DNA of 64,000 nucleotides from Streptococcus mitis (GCF_901542415.1 NZ_CABEHV010000004.1:1533501-1597500); one strand, 5' to 3'; counted from the first letter of the stretch, positions 28,539-37,926 are shown. Numbers and translations are program-made. Notes: generated by a model not told the origin, from the sequence alone.

Positions 28539-28982
28539 TCATAGGTCTAAGCCATTAATTTTCAAGCGATTGTGATAAGCTAATTCTAGTAAATAGGTGT
28601 AAAGTGGAACGATATCTGTTTTCTTAGGAAATTCAAATTTATGAGTACTAAAATGCTCATTATGTGCTTTTAGAAAAACATTTTCTAGATAAGTAATCGT
28701 TATTTCACTATCATCTATACCTGCTCCTGCAGTTTCCATTTCAACATTAACAATATTCATCAAAAAAATTGATTTAATGGACATCTTACGACCAGTAGCG
28801 CCTTGTTTATCTGTAAAGATAATACGGATATTTGTAAATATAATTGAGTCACGAATCAGTTTATATCCACTTTGAATTTCTTCATTTTCCAGTAGATATT
28901 GTCCATATTCTTTGATAAGAGTTTCTTTGTTTTGCTCGCTAAAGTTACCAGCGAGTCCTTGAATGAATTTTCCAAATGCCAT
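28539..28982 (-). CDS. PH-domain-containing protein (bacterial pleckstrin-like), function unknown
   Basis: 147-residue soluble protein without signal peptide. The segment GYKLIRDSIIFTNIRIIFTDKQGATGRKMSIKSI in the middle has the beta-strand pattern of bacterial PH (bPH) domains, so only the fold is proposed. It starts 15 bases after the yigZ stop on the same strand and probably shares its transcript. No function is suggested by context. Confidence 0.7.
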   Translation of the reverse strand: MAFGKFIQGLAGNFSEQNKETLIKEYGQYLLENEEIQSGYKLIRDSIIFTNIRIIFTDKQGATGRKMSIKSIFLMNIVNVEMETAGAGIDDSEITITYLENVFLKAHNEHFSTHKFEFPKKTDIVPLYTYLLELAYHNRLKINGLDL

Positions 28983-28997
28983 ATTTTTCTCCTTTGT

Positions 28998-29633
28998 TTA
29001 CACTAAGTTTACAGGAACTTCAACTTCACGTAAACCTTGATCAGTTAAAGTAACTTTTCCATTAAAAAACTCCACCAGTGCAGCTTTAATATTATCTTTT
29101 TCTTCTTTATCAACATAAATCATCGTATCGACTTGATCTGTAAAGTTTGTCTCAAGTTCCATAAGATCATGTTCCTTAAGAAAGTTACTGTACTCTTGGT
29201 ACTGAGCGTAAGACATTTGAATAGCAATGCCAGCCTGTTCTTTTATTTCAATGATGCCAATTTCCTTGACAGCTAAGGCAACACTGCCTGCGTAAGCACG
29301 AATCAATCCTCCAGCGCCTAGCTTAATGCCACCAAAGTAGCGTGTCACTATCACACAGATATTAGTAAGATTGTGATTTTCTAGCACCCCAAGCATGGGA
29401 ACGCCAGCAGTACCACTAGGCTCACCATCATCACTTGTCCGTTTAATTTCACTACGTTCCCCAATAATGAAGGCCGAGCAGTTGTGCGTAGCTTTGTAGT
29501 GTTCTTTTTTGATGGCAGTAATGAAGTCTCGAGCCTCTTCTTCGCTATAAACACGCTTGGCATGACAGATAAAGCGTGATTTTTTGATTTCTTCTTGGAC
29601 TTGACCGTCCTCTTTAATTGTTCTAAATTCCAT
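28998..29633 (-). CDS. yigZ: YigZ/IMPACT family protein (UPF0029)
   Basis: 211 residues with the N-terminal UPF0029/Impact domain, seen in SRFICHAKRVYSEEEARDFI, HNCSAFIIG and the hallmark DDGEPSGTAGVPML and RYFGGIKLGAGGLIRAY stretches (all within residues about 18-125). The C-terminal part is DUF1949-like. The eukaryotic relative IMPACT modulates Gcn2; the bacterial role is unclear. It is divergent from comFA with 56 bases between start codons. Confidence 0.9.
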   Translation of the reverse strand: MEFRTIKEDGQVQEEIKKSRFICHAKRVYSEEEARDFITAIKKEHYKATHNCSAFIIGERSEIKRTSDDGEPSGTAGVPMLGVLENHNLTNICVIVTRYFGGIKLGAGGLIRAYAGSVALAVKEIGIIEIKEQAGIAIQMSYAQYQEYSNFLKEHDLMELETNFTDQVDTMIYVDKEEKDNIKAALVEFFNGKVTLTDQGLREVEVPVNLV

Positions 29634-29674
29634 GATTTAATTGTACTAAAAAATTATCTAAAGCGCTAGGTTTT

Positions 29675-29682
29675 TACGAATA
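29675..29682 (+). promoter_or_regulatory. ComX cin-box of comFA
   Basis: TACGAATA, preceded by a T-rich stretch, is a perfect combox/cin-box recognised by RNA polymerase with the competence sigma factor ComX. It ends only 7 bases before the comFA ATG. Confidence 0.88.
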
Positions 29683-29689
29683 AAGAAGT

Positions 29690-30988
29690 ATGAAAGTAAA
29701 TCCAAATTATCTCGGTCGTTTGTTTACGGAGAATGAATTAACAGAAGAAGAATGTCAGTTGGCGGAGAGACTTCCAGCAATGAGAAAGGAGAAGGGGAAA
29801 TTGTTCTGCCAACGTTGTAATAGTACTATTCTAGAAGAATGGTATTTGCCCATCGGTGCTTACTATTGTCGGGAGTGCTTAATTATGAAGCGAGTTAGAA
29901 GTGATCAAGCTTTATACTATTTTCCGCAGGAGGATTTTCCGAAGCAAGATGTTCTTAAATGGAGTGGTCAATTAACTCCTTTTCAAGAGAAGGTGTCAGA
30001 GGGACTGATTCGAGCAGTAGATAAGCAGGAGCCAACCTTGGTACATGCGGTAACAGGAGCTGGAAAGACAGAAATGATTTACCAAGTTGTGGCCAAAGTG
30101 ATTGATGAAGGTGGTGCAGTTTGTTTGGCCAGTCCCAGAATCGATGTGTGTTTGGAGCTGTATAAGCGACTGCAAGATGATTTTGCTTGCGAGATAGCTT
30201 TACTACACGGAGAATCAGAACCATATTTTCGAACACCACTAGTTGTTGCAACGGCTCATCAGCTGTTAAAATTTTATCATGCTTTTGATTTGTTGATAGT
30301 AGATGAAGTAGATGCTTTTCCTTATGTTGACAATCCTACGCTTTACCATGCTGTCAAGAATAGTGTAAAGGAGAATGGGCTGAGGATCTTTTTAACAGCG
30401 ACTTCGACGGATGAGTTAGATAGGAAGGTCCGTTTAGGAGAATTAAAACGATTAAGCTTGCCAAGACGATTTCATGGAAATCCGTTAATTATTCCTAAAC
30501 CTGTCTGGTTATCGGATTTTAATCGCTATTTAGAGAAGAAGTGTTTGTCACCAAAGTTAAAGTCTTATATTGAGAAACAGAGAAAGACAGGTTATCCGTT
30601 ACTTATTTTTGCCTCAGAGATTAAGAAAGGGGAACAGTTAAAAGAAATCATACAGGAGCAATTTCCAAATGAGAAAATTGGTTTTGTATCGTCTGTCACA
30701 GAAGATCGATTAGAGAAAGTACAAGCTTTTCGAGATGGAGAATTGACAATACTTATCAGTACGACAATATTGGAGCGTGGAGTTACCTTCCCTTGTGTAG
30801 ATGTTTTCGTAGTAGAGGCCAATCATCGTCTGTTTACCAAGTCTAGTTTAATACAGATTGGAGGACGTGTCGGTCGGAGTATGGACAGACCGACAGGAGA
30901 TTTGCTTTTTTTCCATGATGGGTTAAATACTTCAATCAAGAAGGCAATTAAGGAAATTCAGCAGATGAATAAGGAGGCGGGGCTATGA
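29690..30988 (+). CDS. comFA: Late competence helicase ComFA
   Basis: ATP-dependent DNA translocase/helicase that drives uptake of single-stranded DNA during transformation. 432 residues. An N-terminal four-Cys zinc-binding site (CQRCN and CREC, about residues 40-65) is followed by Walker A AVTGAGKTE, the DEVD box (LIVDEVDAFP) and helicase C-terminal motifs TATST and QIGGRVGRSMDRP. It overlaps comFC by 4 bases. The start lies 7 bases after the cin-box, so the mRNA leader must be almost nil. Confidence 0.95.
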   Translation: MKVNPNYLGRLFTENELTEEECQLAERLPAMRKEKGKLFCQRCNSTILEEWYLPIGAYYCRECLIMKRVRSDQALYYFPQEDFPKQDVLKWSGQLTPFQEKVSEGLIRAVDKQEPTLVHAVTGAGKTEMIYQVVAKVIDEGGAVCLASPRIDVCLELYKRLQDDFACEIALLHGESEPYFRTPLVVATAHQLLKFYHAFDLLIVDEVDAFPYVDNPTLYHAVKNSVKENGLRIFLTATSTDELDRKVRLGELKRLSLPRRFHGNPLIIPKPVWLSDFNRYLEKKCLSPKLKSYIEKQRKTGYPLLIFASEIKKGEQLKEIIQEQFPNEKIGFVSSVTEDRLEKVQAFRDGELTILISTTILERGVTFPCVDVFVVEANHRLFTKSSLIQIGGRVGRSMDRPTGDLLFFHDGLNTSIKKAIKEIQQMNKEAGL

Positions 30989-31647
30989 AGTGCTTATTAT
31001 GTGGGCAGACTATGAAGGCTGTTTTAACTTTTAGTAGTCTCTTACTTCTGAGGAATGATGTCTCCTGTCTTTGTTTAGATTGTGATTCTACTTTTGAGAG
31101 GATTGGAGAAAAGAACTGTTCAAACTGTATGAAAACAGGTTTGTCAATGAAGTGTCAAGATTGTCAATTTTGGTGTAAAGAAGGAGTTGAGGTCAGTCAT
31201 AGAGCGATTTTTACTTACAATCAAGCTATGAAGGATTTTTTCAGTCGGTATAAGTTTGATGGAGACTTCCTTTTAAGAAAAGTTTTTGCTTCAGTTTTAA
31301 GTGAGGAGTTAAAAAAGTACAAAGAGTATCAATTTGTTGTAATTCCCCTAAGTCCTGAAAGATTGCTCGAGAGGGGATTTAACCAGGTTGAAGGTTTAGT
31401 TGAAGCAGCAGGGTTCTCTTTTCAAGACTTACTAGAGAAGAGAGAAGAGCGGGCTAGTTCTTCTAAAAATCGTTCAGAACGCTTGGGGACAGAACTTCCT
31501 TTCTTTATTAAAAGGGGAGTCACTATTCCTAAAAAAATCCTACTTATAGATGACATTTATACTACTGGAACAACTATAAATCGTGTGAAGAAGCTGTTGG
31601 AAGAAGCGGGTGCTGAGGATGTAAAAACATTTTCCCTTGTAAGATGA
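30985..31647 (+). CDS. comFC: Late competence protein ComFC (phosphoribosyltransferase-like)
   Basis: 220-residue partner of ComFA required for transformation. The N-terminus has Cys pairs of a zinc ribbon (CLLCGQTM, CLCLDC, CSNCMKTG, CQDCQFWC). The C-terminus has the phosphoribosyltransferase motif ILLIDDIYTTGTT and the family segment RLLERGFNQ. Translationally coupled to comFA by the 4-base overlap; same cin-box promoter. Confidence 0.95.
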   Translation: MKCLLCGQTMKAVLTFSSLLLLRNDVSCLCLDCDSTFERIGEKNCSNCMKTGLSMKCQDCQFWCKEGVEVSHRAIFTYNQAMKDFFSRYKFDGDFLLRKVFASVLSEELKKYKEYQFVVIPLSPERLLERGFNQVEGLVEAAGFSFQDLLEKREERASSSKNRSERLGTELPFFIKRGVTIPKKILLIDDIYTTGTTINRVKKLLEEAGAEDVKTFSLVR

Positions 31648-31656
31648 GGAAAAAAT

Positions 31657-31685
31657 TTGCAAAACTAAAATGAAAGCGTTATAAT
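31657..31685 (+). promoter_or_regulatory. hpf promoter with candidate cre site
   Basis: TTGCAA at 31657 and TATAAT at 31680 have a 17-base spacer. TGAAAGCGTT at 31671 within the spacer matches most of the CcpA operator TGWAANCGNTNWCA. CcpA binding there would block the promoter; this is inference. Confidence 0.6.
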
Positions 31686-31726
31686 GAAATCAGAAAAACA
31701 AAAATGTTTAGAAAGAAGGTACTCAT

Positions 31727-32275
31727 ATGATTAAATATAGTATCCGTGGTGAAAACCTAGAAGTAACAGAAGCAATTCGTGATTATGTAGTTTCTAAACT
31801 CGAAAAGATCGAAAAGTATTTTCAAGCTGAACAAGAGTTGGATGCTCGAGTTAACTTGAAGGTGTATCGTGAAAAAACTGCTAAAGTGGAAGTAACGATT
31901 CCGCTTGGCTCAATTACTCTTCGTGCAGAAGATGTGTCTCAAGATATGTATGGTTCAATTGACCTTGTAACTGATAAAATTGAACGTCAGATTCGTAAAA
32001 ATAAAACAAAAATCGAGCGTAAAAATAAAAATAAGGTAGCAACTAGTCAATTATTTACAGATGCTTTGGTGGAAGATACAAATGTTGTTCAATCTAGAGT
32101 TGTTCGTTCAAAACAAATTGATTTAAAACCAATGGATTTGGAAGAAGCTATTCTACAGATGGATTTGTTGGGACATGATTTCTTTATCTATGTGGATGTT
32201 GAAGATCAAACAACTAATGTGATTTATCGTCGTGAGGATGGAGAAATTGGTCTGTTAGAAGTTAAAGAATCTTAA
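31727..32275 (+). CDS. hpf: Ribosome hibernation promoting factor (long form)
   Basis: 182-residue long-form HPF/RaiA that dimerises 70S ribosomes into inactive 100S particles in stationary phase. N-terminal S30AE domain (residues 1-100, YSIRGENLEVTEAI) and a C-terminal dimerisation domain (about 120-175, KPMDLEEAILQMDLLGHDFFIY). AGAAAGAAGG precedes the ATG. Monocistronic. Confidence 0.94.
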   Translation: MIKYSIRGENLEVTEAIRDYVVSKLEKIEKYFQAEQELDARVNLKVYREKTAKVEVTIPLGSITLRAEDVSQDMYGSIDLVTDKIERQIRKNKTKIERKNKNKVATSQLFTDALVEDTNVVQSRVVRSKQIDLKPMDLEEAILQMDLLGHDFFIYVDVEDQTTNVIYRREDGEIGLLEVKES

Positions 32276-32289
32276 TTTCAATATGTGTA

Positions 32290-32323
32290 AAGGAAGGTTT
32301 ACTGATTTGTAAACCTCCTTTTT
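32290..32323 (+). terminator. Intrinsic terminator of hpf
   Basis: AAGGAAGGTTTAC pairs with GTAAACCTCCTT (one mismatch) across TGATTT and ends in TTTTT. Confidence 0.85.
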
Positions 32324-32382
32324 ATTATAATTGATAGAATTACTGATTACACTTTTAAAAAGTCGCTTTTTGGTGGTTATTA

Positions 32383-32391
32383 TGGTATAAT
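32383..32391 (+). promoter_or_regulatory. Extended -10 promoter of gdpP
   Basis: TGGTATAAT is a perfect extended -10. Its last bases coincide with an in-frame ATG at 32390, which therefore cannot be part of the mRNA. This fixes the gdpP start further downstream. Confidence 0.75.
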
Positions 32392-32410
32392 GGGTGCCAA
32401 GAGGTTTGGA

Positions 32411-34384
32411 ATGAAAAAATTTTATGTAAGTCCTATTTTTCCCTTAATATTAGGAATAGTGGCGTTCGGAGTGCTATCTGTGCAACTTGTTTTTGTAACG
32501 AATACACTGGTAACGCTATTTCTTTTGCTACTTATTTTGGGTTCATATATTTTACTATTCATTCATCAAAGAGAGTACTACTCAAGGAGTGAAGTAGAAC
32601 AAATTCAGTATGTAAACCACCAAGCTGAAGATAGTTTGACAACCTTGTTAGAACAGATGCCTGTCGGAGTTATTAAATTAGACTTGTCGTCAGGTGAGGT
32701 TGAATGGTTTAATCCTTATGCTGAATTGATCTTAACTAATGAAGTTGGCGAGATTGATGTGGCATTAATTCAAACAATTATCAAGGCATCGGTAGGAAAT
32801 CCAGGTTCTTATGCTACCTTGGGTGAGACCCGCTATTCGGTTCATATGGACAAGGTGTCTGGAGTTCTTTACTTCTTTGATGTGTCTGGAGAGTACGAAG
32901 CGACTGTTGAGTTAGTTACGAGTAGACCTGTTATTGGGATTGTCTCCGTTGACAACTATGATGACTTAGAAGATGAAACATCGGAGTCTGATATCAGTCA
33001 TATTAATAGTTTTGTAGCCAATTTTGTTTCAGAATTTGCTGTGAAGCATGCCATGTTCTCTCGTCGAGTGAGTATGGATCGTTTTTATTTATTTACGGAC
33101 TACACGGTACTTGAGGGATTGATGAATGATAAATTTTCTGTTATTGATGCATTCAGAGAAGAGGCGAAACAGAGACAACTGCCTTTGACCTTAAGTATGG
33201 GATTTTCTTATGGTGATGGAAATCATGATGAAATAGGGAAAGTTGCTTTGCTCAACTTGAACTTGGCTGAAGTGCGTGGTGGCGACCAGGTGGTTGTCAA
33301 GGAGAATGACGAAACTAAAAATCCAGTTTATTTTGGTGGTGGGTCTGCTGCCTCAATCAAACGTACACGGACTCGTACGCGTGCTATGATGACGGCTATT
33401 TCAGATAAGATTCGTAGTGTGGATCAGGTTTTTGTAGTTGGTCACAAAAATCTGGATATGGATGCTTTGGGCTCTGCTGTAGGTATGCAGTTATTTGCCA
33501 GCAATGTGACTGAAAATAGCTATGCTATTTATGACGCAGAACAAATGTCACCAGATATTGAACGGGCTGTTTCATTCTTAGAAAAAGAAGGAGTTACGAA
33601 GTTGTTGTCTGTTAAGGATGCAATGGGGATGGTGACCAATCGTTCTTTGCTGATTCTTGTAGACCATTCAAAGACAGCTTTAACTTTATCAAAAGATTTG
33701 TATGATTTATTTACCCAAACCATCGTCATTGACCACCATAGAAGGGATCAGGATTTCCCAGATAATGCAGTCATTACTTATATTGAAAGTGGTGCAAGTA
33801 GTGCTAGTGAGTTGGTAACGGAATTGCTACAGTTCCAAAATTCTAAGAAAAATCGTTTGAGTCGTATGCAAGCAAGCGTCTTGATGGCTGGTATGATGTT
33901 GGATACTAAAAATTTCACCTCACGAGTGACTAGTCGGACATTTGATGTTGCTAGCTATCTCAGAACGAGAGGAAGTGATAGTATTGCTATCCAAGAAATC
34001 GCTGCGACAGATTTTGAAGAATATCGTGAGGTCAATGAACTGATTTTACAAGGGCGTAAATTAGGTTCAGATGTATTGATAGCAGAGGCTCAGGACTCGA
34101 AATGCTATGATACAGTTGTTATTAGTAAGGCAGCAGATGCCATGTTAGCTATGTCAGGTATTGAAGCGAGTTTTGTTCTTGCGAAGAATACACAAGGATT
34201 TATCTCTATCTCAGCTCGTAGTCGTAGTAAACTGAATGTACAACGGATTATGGAAGAGCTGGGGGGTGGAGGCCACTTTAATTTGGCTGCAGCTCAAATT
34301 AAAGATTTAACCTTGTCAGAAGCAGGTGAAAAACTGACAGAAATTGTATTAAATGAAATAAAGGAAAAGGAGAAAGAAGAATGA
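32411..34384 (+). CDS. gdpP: Cyclic-di-AMP phosphodiesterase GdpP
   Basis: Membrane phosphodiesterase that hydrolyses c-di-AMP to pApA. 657 residues from the ATG at 32411. Two N-terminal membrane segments are followed by a PAS-like domain, a degenerate GGDEF domain (about 170-300), and DHH-DHHA1 domains with [13 protein letters not shown] (DxD), LVDHSKT, IDHHRR and the late [12 protein letters not shown] motif. The ATG at 32390 is rejected because it overlaps the -10 element. It is cotranscribed with rplI (4-base overlap) and probably dnaB. Confidence 0.94.
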   Translation: MKKFYVSPIFPLILGIVAFGVLSVQLVFVTNTLVTLFLLLLILGSYILLFIHQREYYSRSEVEQIQYVNHQAEDSLTTLLEQMPVGVIKLDLSSGEVEWFNPYAELILTNEVGEIDVALIQTIIKASVGNPGSYATLGETRYSVHMDKVSGVLYFFDVSGEYEATVELVTSRPVIGIVSVDNYDDLEDETSESDISHINSFVANFVSEFAVKHAMFSRRVSMDRFYLFTDYTVLEGLMNDKFSVIDAFREEAKQRQLPLTLSMGFSYGDGNHDEIGKVALLNLNLAEVRGGDQVVVKENDETKNPVYFGGGSAASIKRTRTRTRAMMTAISDKIRSVDQVFVVGHKNLDMDALGSAVGMQLFASNVTENSYAIYDAEQMSPDIERAVSFLEKEGVTKLLSVKDAMGMVTNRSLLILVDHSKTALTLSKDLYDLFTQTIVIDHHRRDQDFPDNAVITYIESGASSASELVTELLQFQNSKKNRLSRMQASVLMAGMMLDTKNFTSRVTSRTFDVASYLRTRGSDSIAIQEIAATDFEEYREVNELILQGRKLGSDVLIAEAQDSKCYDTVVISKAADAMLAMSGIEASFVLAKNTQGFISISARSRSKLNVQRIMEELGGGGHFNLAAAQIKDLTLSEAGEKLTEIVLNEIKEKEKEE

Positions 34385-34833
34385 AAGTAATCTTTTTAGC
34401 AGATGTTAAAGGAAAAGGTAAAAAAGGCGAAATTAAGGAAGTACCAACAGGGTATGCGCAAAACTTTCTTATCAAAAAGAATCTAGCCAAAGAAGCGACT
34501 GCTCAAGCTGTAGGTGAACTTCGTGGTAAACAAAAATCTGAAGAAAAAGCTCACGCTGAGATGATTGCAGAAGCAAAAGCAATTAAAGCCCAACTTGAAG
34601 CAGAAGAAACTGTTGTAGAATTTGTTGAAAAAGTTGGTCCAGATGGCCGTACCTTTGGTTCAATTACCAATAAGAAGATTGCTGAAGAATTGCAAAAGCA
34701 ATTTGGAATTAAGATTGATAAACGTCATATCCAAGTACAGGCTCCTATTCGAGCAGTTGGTTTAATTGATGTACCAGTGAAAATCTATCAAGATATCATA
34801 AGTGTAATCAATCTTCGTGTGAAAGAAGGATAA
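34381..34833 (+). CDS. rplI: 50S ribosomal protein L9
   Basis: 150-residue L9 with the N-terminal RNA-binding domain ([20 protein letters not shown], then [10 protein letters not shown]), a long central helix and the C-terminal domain ([20 protein letters not shown]). Overlaps gdpP by 4 bases. The gdpP-rplI-dnaB order is conserved in Firmicutes. Confidence 0.96.
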   Translation: MKVIFLADVKGKGKKGEIKEVPTGYAQNFLIKKNLAKEATAQAVGELRGKQKSEEKAHAEMIAEAKAIKAQLEAEETVVEFVEKVGPDGRTFGSITNKKIAEELQKQFGIKIDKRHIQVQAPIRAVGLIDVPVKIYQDIISVINLRVKEG

Positions 34834-34876
34834 ATTTACACCTTCTTGACAAGATTGTAAAAGGAAGGGAAGTCTG

Positions 34877-36229
34877 ATGGCAGAAGTAGAAGAGTTACGA
34901 GTACAACCTCAAGATATCTTGGCTGAGCAATCCGTTTTGGGGGCTATCTTTATTGACGAGAGTAAGCTTGTTTTTGTACGAGAATATATTGAGTCTCGGG
35001 ACTTTTTTAAGTATGCCCATCGTTTGATTTTCCAAGCTATGGTCGATTTATCCGATCGTGGGGATGCCATAGATGCAACAACGGTTCGTACTATCCTTGA
35101 TAATCAAGGTGATTTGCAGAATATTGGCGGCCTGTCTTACTTAGTTGAGATTGTCAATTCTGTGCCAACTTCTGCTAATGCGGAGTATTATGCTAAAATC
35201 GTTGCAGAAAAGGCTATGCTACGACGATTAATCTCCAAGTTGACAGAGTCTGTCAATCAAGCTTACGAGGCTTCGCAACCAGCTGATGAAATCATTGCTC
35301 AGGCAGAAAAAGGGCTGATTGATGTCAGTGAAAATGCTAATCGAAGTGGGTTTAAGAGTATTCGAGATGTGTTGAATGTCAACTTTGGAAATCTGGAAGC
35401 CCGCTCGCAACAAACGACCGATATTACTGGTATTGCGACAGGTTATCGTGATTTGGATCATATGACGACTGGACTTCATGAGGAGGAGTTGATTATCATA
35501 GCAGCCCGTCCAGCGGTTGGTAAGACAGCCTTTGCCTTGAATATTGCTCAGAATATTGGAACTAAGTTGGACAAAACAGTTGCTATCTTTTCGCTCGAAA
35601 TGGGTGCGGAAAGTCTAGTGGATCGTATGCTTGCGGCAGAAGGTTTGGTGGAATCCCATTCTATCCGTACAGGGCAATTGACAGATGAGGAGTGGCAAAA
35701 GTATACCATTGCTCAAGGGAATCTAGCTAATGCAAGTATTTATATTGATGATACGCCAGGAATTCGGATTACAGAGATTCGTTCTCGTTCCCGTAAATTA
35801 GCTCAAGAAACTGGAAATCTAGGCTTGATTTTGATAGACTATTTGCAGCTTATCACGGGAACTGGTCGAGAAAATCGTCAACAAGAGGTTTCAGAAATTT
35901 CACGTCAGTTGAAAATTTTAGCTAAGGAACTGAAAGTTCCAGTAATCGCTCTAAGTCAGCTATCTCGTGGTGTAGAACAACGTCAGGATAAGAGACCAGT
36001 CTTGTCTGATATTCGTGAATCTGGATCTATTGAGCAGGACGCTGATATCGTAGCCTTTCTTTATCGCGACGACTACTATGAGCGTGGTGGTGAAGAAGAG
36101 GAAGGCATACCGAATAATAAGGTAGAAGTTATTATCGAGAAAAACCGTAGTGGAGCTCGTGGGACAGTGGAATTGATTTTCCAAAAAGAATACAATAAAT
36201 TTTCAAGTATCTCAAAGAGGGAGGCATAA
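34877..36229 (+). CDS. dnaB: Replicative DNA helicase DnaB (DnaC in Bacillus naming)
   Basis: Hexameric replicative helicase, 450 residues. N-terminal primase-interacting domain (about 10-110), then the RecA-like core with Walker A ARPAVGKTAFALN, Walker B LILIDYLQLI and the arginine-containing motif SRQLKILAKELKVPVIALSQLSR region. GAAGGGAAG sets the ATG at 34877. One base separates it from veg. Confidence 0.96.
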   Translation: MAEVEELRVQPQDILAEQSVLGAIFIDESKLVFVREYIESRDFFKYAHRLIFQAMVDLSDRGDAIDATTVRTILDNQGDLQNIGGLSYLVEIVNSVPTSANAEYYAKIVAEKAMLRRLISKLTESVNQAYEASQPADEIIAQAEKGLIDVSENANRSGFKSIRDVLNVNFGNLEARSQQTTDITGIATGYRDLDHMTTGLHEEELIIIAARPAVGKTAFALNIAQNIGTKLDKTVAIFSLEMGAESLVDRMLAAEGLVESHSIRTGQLTDEEWQKYTIAQGNLANASIYIDDTPGIRITEIRSRSRKLAQETGNLGLILIDYLQLITGTGRENRQQEVSEISRQLKILAKELKVPVIALSQLSRGVEQRQDKRPVLSDIRESGSIEQDADIVAFLYRDDYYERGGEEEEGIPNNKVEVIIEKNRSGARGTVELIFQKEYNKFSSISKREA

Positions 36230-36230
36230 G

Positions 36231-36497
36231 ATGTCAGATGTATTTACAGATGTAGCCAAGATGAAAAAAATCAAAGAAGAAATCAAGGCACATGAGGGAC
36301 AAGTCGTAGAAATGACTTTGGAGAATGGTCGTAAGCGCCAAAAAAATAGATTGGGTAAGTTAATTGAAGTTTATCCATCCCTATTTATCGTTGAATTTGG
36401 AAACGTTGAAGGAGATAAACAAGCTAATGTTTACGTTGAATCCTTTACTTACTCAGATATCCTTACAGAAAAGAATTTGATTCATTATCTTGACTAA
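36231..36497 (+). CDS. veg: Veg-family protein
   Basis: 88-residue small basic protein of the Veg family (DUF1021). The characteristic middle segment reads GRKRQKNRLGKLIEVYPSLF in its first 20 residues and continues IVEF. B. subtilis Veg affects biofilm formation and spore outgrowth; its role in streptococci is unknown. It starts 1 base after the dnaB stop with AGAGGGAGG inside the dnaB end, so it is coupled to that operon. Confidence 0.9.
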   Translation: MSDVFTDVAKMKKIKEEIKAHEGQVVEMTLENGRKRQKNRLGKLIEVYPSLFIVEFGNVEGDKQANVYVESFTYSDILTEKNLIHYLD

Positions 36498-36520
36498 AGT
36501 GAGAAATTTTCTCACTTTTT
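36496..36520 (+). terminator. Intrinsic terminator of the gdpP-veg operon
   Basis: AAAGTGAGAA pairs with TTCTCACTTT and is followed by T-rich sequence. It ends 9 bases before the cbpD cin-box. Confidence 0.85.
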
Positions 36521-36528
36521 CTTTTTTC

Positions 36529-36536
36529 TCCGAATA
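36529..36536 (+). promoter_or_regulatory. ComX cin-box of cbpD (variant)
   Basis: TCCGAATA differs from the consensus TACGAATA at one base and follows a T-rich tract. It lies 50 bases before the cbpD start. cbpD is an established late competence gene. Confidence 0.75.
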
Positions 36537-36585
36537 GTTTAAGTGAAGGTAATCTTCGATTTATATTATTTTTCAAGGAGGAAGA

Positions 36586-37704
36586 ATGAAAAATTCACCA
36601 TTTACAGTAACAGAGACAAGATTTTCTTTTAGAAAATCAGTTAAAAAGGTTGTTCCTTTTTTAGTAGTAGGATTGATGTTAGCAGCGGGTAATAGTGTAT
36701 CTGCCTATTCGGGAGGAAGTGGCTCGATTGCACGTGGGGATGATTATCCTGTTTATTATAAAAATGGGAGCCAGGAGATTGATAAATGGCGGATGTATTC
36801 TCGTCAGTGTACTTCTTTTGCAGCCTTTCGTTTGAGTAATGTCAATGGTTTTGAGATTCCAGGAGCTTATGGAAATGCGAATGAATGGGGCTATCGTGCT
36901 CGTCGTGAAGGATATCGTGTTGATAATAGACCAGCGATTGGCTCGATTGCTTGGTCTACTGCAGGAACTTATGGTCATGTTGCTTGGGTGTCAAATGTAA
37001 TTGGAGATGAGATTGAGATTGAAGAATACAACTATGGAATAAGGGAATCTTACAATAAGCGCGTCGTGAAGGCCAATACCATGACTGGCTTTATTCATTT
37101 TAAAGATTTAGCTGGTGGCAGTGTTGGGAATAGTCAATCCTCAGTTTCAACAGGAGGAACACATTTTTTCAAGTCTAAGGCTGCTATCAAAAATCAGCCT
37201 CTAGCTAGCGCAACTGCGATTGATTACTATTATCCTGGTGAGAATGTTCATTATGATCAAATTCTCGAAAAAGATGGATACAAGTGGTTGAGTTATACGG
37301 CTTATAATGGAAGCCGTCGCTATATCCAGCTAGAGGGAGTGCCTTCTTCACAGAATTCTCAGAATCAATCAGGAAATAGCTCTAGCTATGGATCCAATAG
37401 TAGTTCAACTGTTGGTTGGAAGAAAATAAATGGTAGTTGGTATCATTTCAAATCAAATGGCTCTAAATCAACAGGCTGGTTGAAGGATGGGGCTAGTTGG
37501 TATTATTTGAAATCATCTGGTGAAATGCAGACAGGATGGTTAAAGGAAAATGGTCTGTGGTATTATTTAGATAGTTCAGGGGCAATGAAAACAGGTTGGT
37601 ATCAAGTCTCTGGTAAGTGGTATTATTCTTACTCTTCGGGCGCCTTAGCCGTCAATACGACGGTGGATGGCTACAGAGTAAATAGTGATGGAGAACGAGT
37701 ATAG
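36586..37704 (+). CDS. cbpD: Competence-induced choline-binding murein hydrolase CbpD (short form)
   Basis: Secreted fratricide lysin that attacks non-competent relatives. Signal peptide about residues 1-40. A CHAP domain follows, with catalytic Cys in RQCTSFAAF and His in TYGHVAWVS. One SH3b domain (about 195-262) is followed by a Ser/Asn linker and three to four choline-binding repeats (GWKKINGSWYHF, GWLKDGASWYYL, GWLKENGLWYYL, GWYQVSGKWYYS). At 372 residues it is shorter than the about 448 of S. pneumoniae CbpD, which has two SH3b domains. The reading frame is intact, so this looks like a natural short variant. Confidence 0.93.
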   Translation: MKNSPFTVTETRFSFRKSVKKVVPFLVVGLMLAAGNSVSAYSGGSGSIARGDDYPVYYKNGSQEIDKWRMYSRQCTSFAAFRLSNVNGFEIPGAYGNANEWGYRARREGYRVDNRPAIGSIAWSTAGTYGHVAWVSNVIGDEIEIEEYNYGIRESYNKRVVKANTMTGFIHFKDLAGGSVGNSQSSVSTGGTHFFKSKAAIKNQPLASATAIDYYYPGENVHYDQILEKDGYKWLSYTAYNGSRRYIQLEGVPSSQNSQNQSGNSSSYGSNSSSTVGWKKINGSWYHFKSNGSKSTGWLKDGASWYYLKSSGEMQTGWLKENGLWYYLDSSGAMKTGWYQVSGKWYYSYSSGALAVNTTVDGYRVNSDGERV

Positions 37705-37709
37705 AAAAT

Positions 37710-37738
37710 GGGAGTAGGAAAATTTTCCTACCCTTTTC
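37710..37738 (+). terminator. Terminator-like hairpin after cbpD
   Basis: GGG-GTAGGAAAA and TTTTCCTAC-CC form a palindrome followed by TTTTCTG. Confidence 0.7.
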
Positions 37739-37752
37739 TGTAAGCAGTTTCC

Positions 37753-37781
37753 TTGACATTTTTTTTATTTTGCGCTATCAT
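37753..37781 (+). promoter_or_regulatory. Promoter of the TPP-controlled operon
   Basis: TTGACA at 37753 and TATCAT at 37776 with a 17-base spacer. Transcription would start near 37788, just ahead of the riboswitch. Confidence 0.8.
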
Positions 37782-37792
37782 ATGTCCATATA

Positions 37793-37885
<93 letters not shown>

Positions 37886-37893
37886 TATTCTTG

Positions 37894-37926
37894 ACCTTTT
37901 TCCATATATGGTAAAGGTTTTTCTTT
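37894..37926 (+). terminator. Riboswitch-controlled terminator
   Basis: ACCTTT pairs with AAAGGT around CCATATATGG, followed by TTTTTCTTTTT. CCATATAT at 37902 can instead pair with ATATATGG at 37793, offering an antiterminator pairing. Confidence 0.75.
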
